Part shown: piece by piece, positions 23,323-33,118 of the stretch
Position numbering within the stretch: position 1 is the stretch's first letter
How the letters are laid out: the number at the start of each line of letters is the position of its first letter
NCBI RefSeq assembly: GCF_034190915.1
Contig: NW_026947490.1
Coordinates: 70,049,494-70,113,493, forward strand
Source: Cavia porcellus
Lineage: Eukaryota > Chordata > Mammalia > Rodentia > Caviidae
DNA length: 64,000 bases
Direction of reading: 5' to 3'
Notes under the pieces: model-generated
Databases searched by the model: none
What the model was told of the DNA's origin: nothing
Seen by the model: the letters and a program-made list of their open reading frames with translations, nothing else
Program-made: the position numbers and the translations under genes

Positions 23323-23404
23323 TGGTACCAGGGATCGAACTAACAACTGCACACTTGCAAGGCAGGCGCTTAAGCCGCTGAGCTAAATCCCCAGCCCCTT
23401 TTTC
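23247..23404 (-). repeat. ID SINE inside provirus, antisense
   Basis: A T-rich tail (about 23255-23320) is followed by 'attggtaccagggatcgaactaacaactgcacacttgcaaggcaggcgcttaagccgctgagctaaatccccagcc', a near-consensus ID. 'cccctttttt/c' on both sides (about 23248 and 23396) looks like its TSD. It separates gag from integrase. Confidence 0.88.
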
Positions 23405-23421
23405 CTCGACCGGCGTTTTTC

Positions 23422-24564
23422 TCAGCCTGCTCGGCAGAGTAGCCGCCCATGAAAATACCGTCTGCCCAGCGGCGCGACGTCATAAGACTGCGGTCGCGAC
23501 AGAGTGAAACGGGGCGTCACTTCCTGTGCCGGCTGAGGGAAGGGAGGGTTTCCTGTGGCGGCCTCTCGGCGGGGAGCCGCTTTTAGAAAAGAGCTCCAGG
23601 GCGGAGCGGATGGCTCTCTATCTCCTCCCCGCCAGAGAGCGCCGGGGAACCGAGTCTGACCATCAGCGCGCCGACCCTCTCCCACAAGCATTCTCTTGTT
23701 CCACCCCCGGTCTCCCCGATTGGCGTTTCTCTCAGCCTGCTCTGCAGAGGACTCTGCATACCAGGCTCGCCAATCCAGGTAACCACCCGAGGGCAGACAC
23801 GCCCCCGCCAGCTGAATCCAGTCCGCGGGGGTGAGGGGCCCAGAAGACAGATTCTCCAGCATGGCAATGGTGTAAGGCGCAGTCGGCCCAAAAGTTGTAA
23901 CTGCATTTTTAAGTTCTCTAATCTGCTTTATCTCAAAAGGCTCCCGTACATTGCGTCCCTGACCCATAGCTACTTGTACAGGAAATATCTCGTAGGGGTC
24001 ACTATCCATCCCAGGTGGTGGATGTACCTCATGAAACAAGCGTCCCCCCTGCCAAAGCCGCCTGTAAAAATACCGACCTGCCGGCGGCGGAGCATAAGAC
24101 AGCGGCCGTGATTGGGCGGAAAATGGGGGCCCGTGCATCACTTCCTGTTCTGGCGAAAGGGGAGGGAGCTCCCAGACGGCCGCCTCGTGGCGAGGGATCG
24201 CCTCCCTCTCGCGCCGGGGCGCACTCAGGAGCTCTCTACTCTTCCGCAGACCAGGTTGAGCAGAGCGCAATTCGCGGGGCAACGCTGGAAAAGAACCCTG
24301 CGACTCCTTATTGAGCGACTTAGGCTCCTGACAGCTGGTCTCTTTGGCCTCCCTGCCATTCAACTTTCCCTCGTCCTCGGAGTCAGACGACTCCGAGGCT
24401 AGAGCCCCGTCCTCCTCCTTAGCATCCTTGTTCCCCTTGACTGACACCTCTCGGGAGCTCCCTGACTGGGCCTGCTCAGATACCCTGCGTACTTTTGTAA
24501 GCTCTTGAGAGCTTTCTCCACAACCACCCTCGCTCTTAGTGCCGCTACCTAGCATGTTTCCCAT
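23422..24564 (-). pseudogene. gag: Truncated, mosaic gag
   Basis: A 380-codon frame from ATG at 24564. The start 'MGNMLGS' has Gly2, so N-myristoylation as in betaretroviral matrix is possible. An acidic/Ser-rich and then Pro-rich matrix-like stretch (to about residue 190) leads into a capsid N-terminal domain ('DPYEIFPVQVAMGQG', 'ELKNAVTTFGPTAPYTIAML', 'LTPADWIQLAGACLPSGGYL'). After about residue 285 the frame turns into a diverged second copy of the Pro-rich stretch, ending 'RRYFHGRLLCRAG' and a stop. It carries a PSAP late-domain-like motif ('REPSAPP'). The rest of capsid and the nucleocapsid zinc knuckles are absent. Gag builds the viral core, and this product could not. Confidence 0.9.
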
Positions 24565-24680
24565 TTTTTAATATGTTACTCACCGCGTGAGGCCCAAGGA
24601 ATCCGCCACTTACGCGTGAGCCTGAGGGGAGTCTAAAAGCCCTGTAGGTGCGCGCCACCCAGAGCCCAGGCTTATCCCCA

Positions 24681-24690
24681 ACTCACCTGT
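24681..24690 (-). promoter_or_regulatory. 5' splice site in provirus leader
   Basis: The minus strand reads ACAG/GTGAGT, a near-perfect donor between LTR and gag, where retroviruses place the major splice donor. Confidence 0.6.
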
Positions 24691-24745
24691 CTCGCAGCTC
24701 TGTACTGGAGCGTTGTCCACTTCCACGTCGCGGGGGTGATCAGTC

Positions 24746-24763
24746 CCCGGGCGGGCCTCCAAA
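24746..24763 (-). promoter_or_regulatory. Candidate primer-binding site
   Basis: Directly after the 5' LTR the minus strand reads TT then TGGAGGCCCGCCCGGGGA. The TGG start fits the CCA end of a tRNA, but I cannot match the rest to Lys, Phe or another standard primer. Confidence 0.5.
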
Positions 24764-25246
24764 TGTCGATGTCCGCTCCCGGCCGGCAGGAAGGACACAC
24801 GACACAGTCTGGTAGTGGACAACCTTTTCTTTTTATTTTTCTTCTCCGTACAGCCTGCCCTGGGTTCTCCCAGCTGAAGCCTCCTTTGGTCCGCTTCCCG
24901 CGGCTCCTTTTGTGCTTCAGTCTGCCCCAAAGCCTCTACCGGTCCGCTCTCCGCGGCTCCTTTTGGGCTTCTACTTCCGGGCTTCTATCTGGCTTCTACT
25001 TCCTCCCAGGGGTGGCACCGGTATATATACGGATACAGTGTCCAATCATGTTAAAGTAAGCAAGGCAAGCTGATTGGCTAACATCATCAGTTGCTAGGCA
25101 GACTATATTGTTGAGCGGGTTGTTTACGCGGTAAGCAGGAAACTAACATATTCGATGGGAGGGGTAATCTACCTCAGGCTTCACTCTTTACTACAGGCCG
25201 CACGTCCGCCAAGTAAGGCGAACTATCACAGACGCGGCTCCCAACA
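24764..25246 (-). repeat. 5' LTR of provirus
   Basis: 483 bp, identical by eye to the 3' LTR except for one C/T difference. It has the same CCAAT, TATA and AATAAA layout. Confidence 0.95.
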
Positions 25247-25252
25247 AGTAAG
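25247..25252. repeat. 6-bp TSD of provirus (right)
   Basis: 'agtaag', pairs with 21552-21557. Confidence 0.92.
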
Positions 25253-25279
25253 GAACTAAAAAAAAAAAAAAAAAAAAAA
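25253..25279 (+). mobile_element. Rest of the interrupted L1 plus A-run
   Basis: 'gaacta' and a run of 22 A. This continues the L1 sequence left of the provirus ('atatctacaaa...gaactaaaa'). Confidence 0.7.
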
Positions 25280-25736
25280 CATCTCCCTCAATTTAATTCA
25301 GCTCTAAGTCCAGGGAGCTTCACCACTGCTGCTGCTGCTGCTACTATAGGAGGGACCTGTGCTGCGGTGGAGGTTTTGGGCCTGTCTGGGCCACACTCAG
25401 TGAACTTTCAGTCTGGGGAGCTTCACTACCCAAGAGGTGGGTTTCTGCACAGCATTCGAGACCCAAGAGAGCTTGAGATGCTTGCTCCGGGTGGTCTGAG
25501 AGCCACCCAGCTGGTGGGAATGCTGGATGGCTTCCATGGGTTTGGGGCTTTCCTGGACCATGATTAGTGGCCTTCTTTCAGTCCAGGGAGTTTTACTGCT
25601 GGAGGACAGAGCTGTACTGCCAGAGGAGTCCCAGGAGCCCAAGACATAGGGGGCGATTTCCAACACACCCAGGGGAAGCTTTGGAACAATACTTGAAGCA
25701 CGGAAATACAGGAAAATGACAAAATAAAAGACCAAA

Positions 25737-26158
25737 ATGCAATCTCAAACATCCAGCCCATCACAAGAAAGCCTAGGGGCCATGTACATAGAAGAAAATA
25801 TATGCCATATACCTGAAATACCTGAAATAATAGCAACTGATATAAAGAAGCAACTCTGGGAAACTTTAAAGGAATTCAAACTAGAAATAATCTCCCAGGT
25901 AAAAGAAGAAATGAGAAAAGTAATGAAGGAGATGCTGAACACATCTAAAGAAGATACAGTTAAAATATTACAGGAACAAAGCAAAAGATAGAATCCCTGC
26001 ATGAACAATATAAGAAACAAACAGAATACATAAAGCAGATTCAGGGGCTGGGGATTTAGCTAGAGGTATAAGTGCCTGCCTTGCAAGCATGCAGTTGTGA
26101 GTTTGATCCCCGGTACCGATAAAAAGGAAAAAGACCAAAAAACTAAAATAAATAAATA

Positions 26159-26189
<31 letters not shown>

Positions 26190-26982
26190 CAGATTCAAAG
26201 AGATATACAGGAAATCAAAAAATCCATTGAAAGTTGTCAAAATCACCTTAAAGGAAGTGAAAATAGAATTTCAGATCTCAAAGACAAGATTGCAGATAGT
26301 GAACAGCAAAGGAAAGATCTCTTTAAATAACAACGAATCAGGAAATAACAATTCAACAGCTGCAAGATGATGCAAAGAAAAACAACATAAGACAGATAGG
26401 TATAAATGAAGAAGGGGACAACACAAATGATATCAAGAGACTATTTACAGAAGTAATAGCTGAATATTTCCCAAACAGGAGAATGCAAACTGACATTCGA
26501 ATTAGTGTAGCATATAGAACTCCAAATATCCATAACCAAAACAAAACTACATTGAGACATATAATAATCACCATCCCAGAAATACAACATAAGAATAAAA
26601 TATTAAAAGCTGTTAGAAAAGACTGGTCACCTGTAAAAGAAAATGTATCGGAATCACAGCAGACTTCTCAGCACAAATAATGAAGTCAAGAATAACATGG
26701 AGTGAAGTATTTCAGATTCTAAAGGAAAACAATTTCCAACCTCTTTCCAACCTGCATGTCTCCTGTTATAATTGTGTTATTGTTAATTTGACATGGCTGA
26801 TGTACCCTGCAAAACTGTCCTTCAAAATGGATGGAGAAATAAGATACTTACATGACAAAGAACAGCTGAAGAACTTCATGATCACCAAGCCAACCCTGCA
26901 AAGAATACTGAAAAACAGTTTAGATACACATAGGAAAAAAACCACGAAGCAAGGCAGACAACTAAACAGAATGGAAAGATAA
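25737..26982 (+). pseudogene. L1 ORF1, broken by stop and SINE
   Basis: ATG at 25737 opens an ORF1p N-terminus with coiled-coil heptads ('EIISQVKEEMRKVMKEML'). A stop at 25989 ends the frame, and 55 bp further on an ID SINE is inserted. The conserved C-terminal half resumes in other frames up to 26982 ('NNFQPLSNL', 'EQLKNFMITKPTLQRILKNSL'). Confidence 0.85.
26032..26197 (+). repeat. ID SINE in L1 ORF1, with 12-bp TSD
   Basis: 'ggggctggggatttagctagaggtataagtgcctgccttgcaagcatgcagttgtgagtttgatccccggtaccg' from 26044, then an A-rich and (GAAA)n tail. 'aaagcagattca' at 26032-26043 is repeated exactly at 26186-26197. Confidence 0.95.
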
Positions 26983-27009
26983 AAATGTAACAGCAGAAAG
27001 ATAATATGT

Positions 27010-30000
27010 CAACAATAAACTAATTTTTAACAGTTATAATCATTAATGTGACTAGTCTCAATTTAGCAATTAAAAGAAACAGACTGATAGAATGGATTAA
27101 AAAACAACATACAACCATATAATGTCTACAATAAACCCATCTAACACAAAAAGAAACTCACAGGCTGAGAGACAAAGGATGGAAAACAATACTACATATA
27201 ACAGGAACCCCCAAAAAGCAGGGGTAGCTATTCTGTTTGGAGACAATGTGAACTTCAAACCAAGAATGATCCTAAGAGATAAAGAAGGTCATTACATACT
27301 GGTTAGGAGAAAACTTCAAGAGGAAGAGATAGCAATCTTAAATATATATGCACCAAATTCCAGAGCACCCAGCTATACAAAGCAAGTTTTAATAGAAATG
27401 AAAAATCAAATTAACAATAACACAATTATAACAGGAGACATTAACACACCATTGACATCAAGGGACAGATCAACCAGACAGAAAATCAGCAAAGAAATAA
27501 CAGAACTCAATCATATCTGTGAACAAATGGTCTTGATAGACACATACAGAGTATTCCATACAACAACATTAGAATAAGTATTCTTCTCAGCAGTACATGG
27601 ACATTCTCATAAATAGTCCATATACTAGCCCACAGAATATATTTAAATAAATGCAGAAGAATTGAAATTATCCCATGCATGTTATCAGATCATAGTGCCA
27701 TGAAAATAGAAATTAATGATAAAAGAAACTGAAAAAACAACACAAACATGTGGAAATAGAATAATACACTCTTGAGCAATGAGTAGGTCACAGGGGAAAT
27801 TAAAGAGGAAATTAAAAAATATCTACAAGCAAACGAAAACACAAATAAGACTTATTGAAATCTGTAGGATGCAATGAAAACAGTCCTCAGATGAATATTT
27901 ATTGCACTGGCTTCCCACATCAGGAAAACAATGAATACAAATAAACAACCTGATGCTACACCTCAAACATCTAGAAAAAGAAGAGTAAGTCAAGCCCAAA
28001 GCTAAAGAAAGGGAGGAAATTATAAAAATCAGAGCAGAAAATAATGCAGTAGAGACTAAGAAAACAATCCAAAGAATAATTAATCAAAGAGTTTGTTCTT
28101 TGAAAGAATAAATAAAATTGACAAGTCCCTAGTCAATCTAACTTTAAAAGGGAAAGAAAAAGCTCAAATTCATGCAATAAGAAATGAAAAAGATGAAATC
28201 ACAACAGACTCTGTGGAAATACAGAAAATCATTAAGACCTATTTCAAAAACCTCTACTCTCATAGATTCGATAGCACAGAAGAAATAGACAGGTTCCTAG
28301 GAATATATGAAGTACCAAAGCTGGGTCAAGAAGATGTAACACTGCTGAATAACCCAATTTCTATTAATGAAATTGAAGATGTATTTAAGACCTTACCTAC
28401 AAAGAAAAGCCCAGGCCCAGATGGATTCACTGCTGAATTCGGTAAGAAATACAAAGAAGACTTAATGTCGACTGTCCTCAAAGTCTTCAATGAAATCGAA
28501 AGGGAAGCAATTTTTTCTTAGTCATTCCTGGAAGCAAATATTACTCTAGTACCAAAACCTGAGAAAGACCCATCTAAAAAAGAGAGCTACACTCCAAACT
28601 CCCTAATAAACACAACTGCAAAAATCCTCAATAAAATATTGGCAAACAGGATGCAGCAAATCACCAAGAAGATTATAGACCATGACCAAGTGGGATTCAT
28701 CCCAGGCATGCAGGGATGGTTCAACATATGTAAATCAATAAATGCAACCCACCATATCAATAAAGCCAAAAGTAAGAATCACATGATCATTTATATAGAT
28801 GCAGAAAATGCTTTTGATAAGGTCCAGTGCTCATTCATAAAAAGAATATTACAGAAAATTGGAATAGATGGTCTTTACCTCAATATGATAAAGGCCATCT
28901 ATGACAAACCAACAGCAAGCATCAAATGAAATTTCCAAAAAATGAAGGCCTTTACCCTAAAATCAGGCACAAGATAATGATATCCCTTATCACCATTCCT
29001 ATTCAATATAACACTGGAAATACTAGCCAGAGCAATTAGACAAGAGAGAGAAATAAAAGGGGTAAAGATAGGAAAAGAGGAAGTTAAATTATCATTATTT
29101 GCAAATGACATGATACTCTACATAGAAGACCCCAAAACTCCATTGAAAAAGTCCTAGATATAATAAATAAATTCAGCAATGTAGCTGGATACAAAATCAA
29201 TACACAAAAATCAATAGCATTCCTGCACACTAATAACAAAATCACTGAGAGAGAAGTAAGAGAAGCCAAACCTTCATATTAGCATCCAAATAAGAAGTAC
29301 TTAGGAATTAATTTCATGAAGAAAGTAAAAGATCTATACAGGGAAAATTACAGTACCCTGAAAAATAAATAGAAGAGGATCTCAGAAAATGGAAAGACAT
29401 CCCTTGCTCATGGATAGGAAGAATAAATATTGTGAAAATGACCATTCTCCCAAAACTGTTATACAGATTCAATGCAATCCCGATAAAAATACCATCAACA
29501 TGCCTCGTAGATCTAGAGAAATCACTCCTAAAATTCATCTGGAACCAGAAGAGATCTAGAATAGCAAAGACAATTCTAAGCAGCAAAGGCAAGGCAGGAG
29601 GCATCACAATCCCTGACTTGAAGTTATACTACAAAGCTACTGTATTAAAATCAACATGGTACTGGAATAAAAACAGATCTGAAGATCAGTGGAATAGATT
29701 AGAAGATACAACCACACTTACAAACACACTCAACCACCTTATCTTTGATAAAGGGGCCAAAGATGTTCACTGGAAGAATGACAGTCTTTTTAATAAATGG
29801 TGCTGGCAAAACTGGCTCTCCATATGTCAAAAACTAAAACTAGATGCATACCTATCACCATGTACCAAACTGAAATCTAAATGGATCAAAGATCTGAATA
29901 TTAAAACAGAAACATCAAATCTGTTGGAAGACAAAGTAGGTAAAATTTTTGAAGACATCAGGGTAGTTAGAGAATTTATGAACAGGAATAAACCACATGG

Positions 30001-30703
30001 GAAATACTACCCATAATTAATAACTGGGATCATTCTTATTAAAAATTTCAGCATGTCAAAAGAAATCTCCAGCATAGTGAAAAGAAAACCCACAAACTGG
30101 GAAAAAAATCTTAGTGTACTGTCCCTCAGACAAAGGTCTTCTCTCTAAAACATATAAAAAATTAAGAAAAATCAGACCCCCCAAATTCAAAGACCTAATC
30201 CAGAAATCGGCATCTGAGATGAACACACAGTTCTCAGATGAAGAAATATAAATGGCAAATAAATACATGAAAAAAAATGTTCATCATCATCAGTCATTAG
30301 AGAAATGCAAATTAAAACCACACTGAGATTGCATCTTACTCCAGAAAGAATGGCCACGATCAAGAAAACTACCTACAACAAATGCTGGAGAGGCTGTGCA
30401 GAAAAAGGAACTCTTCTGCACTGTTGGTGGGAGTGTAGGCTGGTGCAACCATTGTGGAAGCCAGTCTGGAGATTTCTCAAAAAGCTGGGATTGGAAATCC
30501 CATGTGTTCCAGCTATTCCACTTGTAGGCATATTCCCAGAAGAATTGAAGACATCATACCACAGTGATATATGTGCACCCATGTTTACAGCACTACAGTT
30601 TGTAATAGCCAGATCTTGGAAACAACCTAAATGTCCATCAACTGAGGAATGGATAAAAAACAGTTGTGGTATTTTTATACAATGGAGTATTACTCAGGTG
30701 TAA
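27010..30703 (+). pseudogene. L1 ORF2 (endonuclease/reverse transcriptase), degraded
   Basis: Recognisable blocks in order: endonuclease ('KAGVAILFGDNVNFKP' at about 27220, 'ILNIYAPNSRAP', 'ITGDINTPL'), reverse transcriptase ('KKSPGPDGFTAEF' at about 28408, '[15 protein letters not shown]', '[11 protein letters not shown]'), and the polymerase active-site box at 29098, read as FAND where the family has FADD. The thumb region follows (29432-30016), then the Cys-rich C-terminus ('[18 protein letters not shown]' at about 30385). More than six frame breaks or stops separate these blocks. The loss of one catalytic Asp alone would abolish RT. Confidence 0.93.
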
Positions 30704-31356
30704 CGAATGATTACATTGAGATATTAATAAATAAACGGGTGCAACTTGAGACCATACTAATAAGCGAAATAAACCAAACTCACATGTCTAAATACCGTAT
30801 AGCCTCCCTAGTGTAAGAAATGGTAAGAATACATAAATTTTAGGGTAATCATGATTCCCCATTACATTGCTTTGAAGCCTTAAAATGTTTCATTCATTTG
30901 TTGGAACTGTTTCATCCTAGGTTGTTTGATTTTATTATCTGTGATGGTATGAACAGCTATTTTGAAGAAAAAAGACATTATAATAGCCAGTGCTGATTTA
31001 ATGTCATCTTGTTTTGAAGTCCTACCATACTTTTGTTCTGCTGTTTCCATTGGTTCTATCATGTTGTATCTTATGGAATTTTATTGTTTGATAGTATAAA
31101 CAAAATTTTTATGGACAGTGATATGATATAATAATCATTGTTTTCTGTTATTTGGTTCTGAATGCCCTGTATACTTTCATCCCCTTTAATAGTTTTATAT
31201 TATTTTGTTATGTTTGATACTATTGTGTATGAAGGTATGCTCAAGTATTTCAAGGAAAGATACATTATGGTAGCTACTCTTGTGGTGAAATAATGTGTTG
31301 CTTAAATTATTCTGTTCTGTTTTGTTATGTCCTCTTTTATTTTAATCTTTTCTTTA

Positions 31357-31438
31357 AAGAAGAAGAAGAAGAAGAAGAAGAAGAAGAAGAAGAAGAAGAA
31401 GAAGAAGAAGAAGAAGAAGCAGCAGCAGCAGCAGCAGC
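31357..31438. repeat. (AAG)21 (GCA)7 compound triplet tract
   Basis: About 63 bp of uninterrupted AAG units passes directly into (AGC/GCA) units at the 3' end of the L1. The ORF over it (poly-Glu then poly-Ala) is low complexity and not a gene. Confidence 0.97.
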
Positions 31439-31680
31439 TTCAAGCAAAGGTGTGAGAGACAGAGAAAGGGCCAGCCTGTTGAGTGTGTGGCAGGGCCTTG
31501 AAGTGGCAAACATTCACCAATTAGGCCAGGAAACGCTGACCCTCAAGGAGGCACCCATGGCCAGGAGGCTGTTCTCTGGGAGTTCAGGGCTGAGTGGAAG
31601 TGCGTTAAACACTGGCTCCAGGTACCGGAGCTTGCTGTGGACTGGAGAAGGCAAAGGTGTCCTCTGACTCAGGTGGTTGA
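31439..31680. other. Non-coding flank of GC-rich block
   Basis: Ordinary composition, nothing recognised. Confidence 0.4.
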
Positions 31681-32480
31681 AGCTGTCTGGTGGCCGACAG
31701 TGACAGGAGACAGGAAGGGCCTGGCTCCTGCCTCTGCGTCTTTCTGGGTCACCTGCTGACTGATGCTCCTGTAACCCTGGGCGCACTGGGCCTCACAGCA
31801 GGATCTCCTTTCATTGTTGGCCGCGAAGGAATGCAGCCTTCCCATCACGCGCGAGGCTTCCCAGGTACCCGGAGCGCGTTTCCTGCTCCATCGTGCAGCT
31901 TCTCCCGAGGGCTGCGCCAGAAAAGAGCGGCGTCGGCTTCCCGGCCAGGCCAGGAGGAGACAGTCGGTCCGGCCGGCCCGCTGCTGCTGCTGCTGCCCGG
32001 CTCCAGGAACCCGGGGGGTCCTGCGGCGCCTGCGGCCAAGCCCTCTGCGTGGAGCTTGGGATCCGATGGGCGCCGGCGCCCTCCCTGCAGCTCCCTCCAG
32101 GCTGGACCGCTGGTGGCCGGTCCCTGAGGGCGACGGGAAGGACCCGCAACCGCCGGAAGACGAGCCGGAGCTGGTCCGGTGCAGAAAGCAGCAGCCTCTC
32201 CTGCCGGGCCCGGCCGGTTCTCCCCGGCTGGCGGCTGCGCTGGAATCCGCCGGCACGCAGGCGACCATGCTGGTGAAACCCGCAGCGCAGCGTGCACGCA
32301 CCAAGTCCACGGTTTGAACTGCACCTGCCTGAGGAAGGAGAGAAAGGGAGCGGAGAAGTGAGGCTCTGGGGCTCTCGGGCCGCAAGGGGCGCGAGGAGAG
32401 GACCTGGCCTGCGCTCCTCTCCACCCTGCAGAGCCCCGCTCCCTCTCGGCGTCCAAGCCAAGATGAGTCAGCTGGAATGC
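31680..32480. promoter_or_regulatory. GC-rich, CpG-island-like block
   Basis: About 800 bp with strongly raised G+C and many CpG (for example 'ggccgcgaag', 'cggcgtcggc', 'gggcgccggcgcc') in an otherwise AT-rich region. Long ORFs are open on both strands in several frames (283 codons minus, 167 plus), which is expected where stop codons are rare, so I call none of them. A promoter/first exon or a GC-rich retrocopy are both possible. Confidence 0.5.
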
Positions 32481-32556
32481 TTTTTGGGATCCTTAAGTGT
32501 AACCCCAGGCAGTTACTCATGGTTGTTCCGACGTCGCAGTTATTTTAATCTTTTCT

Positions 32557-32925
32557 CCTAAACTGACTAACGAAGCTAGGAGAGGCCATTGGCGAGAGTT
32601 TCATGGGAAGAAGGGGTTTATGGCCCTTGTTTAATTCTGTGTTTGCCAAGTCGAAAGTATACAAAAAAATTCCAATTTAAGTGGCACAAAATAATCCAAA
32701 GTTGTTTCGAAATAAAGTCCAGATTTGAAGGCAATGGTTTGCTACTCTGAACAGTATTGTTATAATTCTCCAACGAAGAAAAGATGTTCCAGAGATCTTC
32801 AATTTTGAATAAAACTATGTACCATTTTATAAAAATTAACAAAGAGTAACTTAAGTGGATTTCTGCTGCTTTGTTAATTAGTGCAAATACCATTCCACTG
32901 TCAGGAATATAAATATGCCAATGTC
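32557..32925. other. Non-coding, nothing recognised
   Basis: AT-rich, no repeat I can name. Confidence 0.45.
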
Positions 32926-33118
32926 AGCTGGGCATGGTGGTTGGTGCACACATGTAGGGGCAGCAGTCTGGAGGCTGAGGCAGGGAATTGCAAGTTTGAG
33001 TTCAGCCAGGGCAGCTTAGTGATTTAGTGAAAGCTTGACTCAAAAAACAAAAACTGAGCTGGGTGATGTAGCTCAGGCACAGGTCTAGCTTCAACCTCCA
33101 GTACCCATCCACCCCCCA
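32926..33118 (+). repeat. B1-dID dimeric SINE
   Basis: 'gctgggcatggtggttggtgcacacatgtag...gaggctgaggcaggg' (B1, to about 33055), then 'gagctgggtgatgtagctcaggcacaggtctagcttcaacctccagtaccc' (ID-like). B1+ID dimers occur in several non-murid rodent families. Confidence 0.8.

Larger units (their letters stand above)
21558..25246 (-). mobile_element. IAP-like class II endogenous retrovirus, internally deleted
   Basis: A 3,689-bp provirus on the minus strand: 5' LTR (24764-25246), leader, truncated gag, an ID SINE, integrase end of pol, non-coding tail, polypurine tract, 3' LTR (21558-22040). On the minus strand the LTR opens TGTTGGGAGCCGCG, the same opening as murine IAP LTRs as I recall them, and it ends ...CA. 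The whole protease, RT and RNase H region and the rest of gag are missing, and no env reading is visible. The LTRs differ at one site (C at 21635 versus T at the equivalent base near 24841), so insertion was recent. It lies inside an L1 fragment. It cannot move on its own but has intact LTR termini. Confidence 0.95.
25280..31360 (+). mobile_element. Near full-length L1, inactivated
   Basis: A LINE-1 with 5' UTR (25280-25736, including a CTG run at 25326-25342), ORF1, ORF2 and 3' UTR (30704 to about 31356). It ends in the family's terminal 'ttttctttaaa', followed by an AAG tract instead of a plain A-tail. The 3' UTR aligns with that of the half-L1 at 2162-5620 (for example 'tttgaagaaaaaagacatta', 'agccagtgctgat'). 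Stops and frameshifts throughout both ORFs make it inactive. No clear TSD could be assigned. Confidence 0.92.

Noticed and set aside
23526..24402. + strand ORFs of about 96-107 codons across gag
   Set aside because: Shadows of the minus-strand gag in GC-rich sequence.
31293..31667. ORF with poly-Glu and poly-Ala
   Set aside because: Produced by the AAG/GCA triplet tract at an L1 tail; no gene context.
31669..32520. 283-codon minus ORF (and 216, 203, 167-codon overlapping ORFs)
   Set aside because: Same reason: open frames in five or six registers over a GC-rich block, with no recognisable motif or consistent codon signal.
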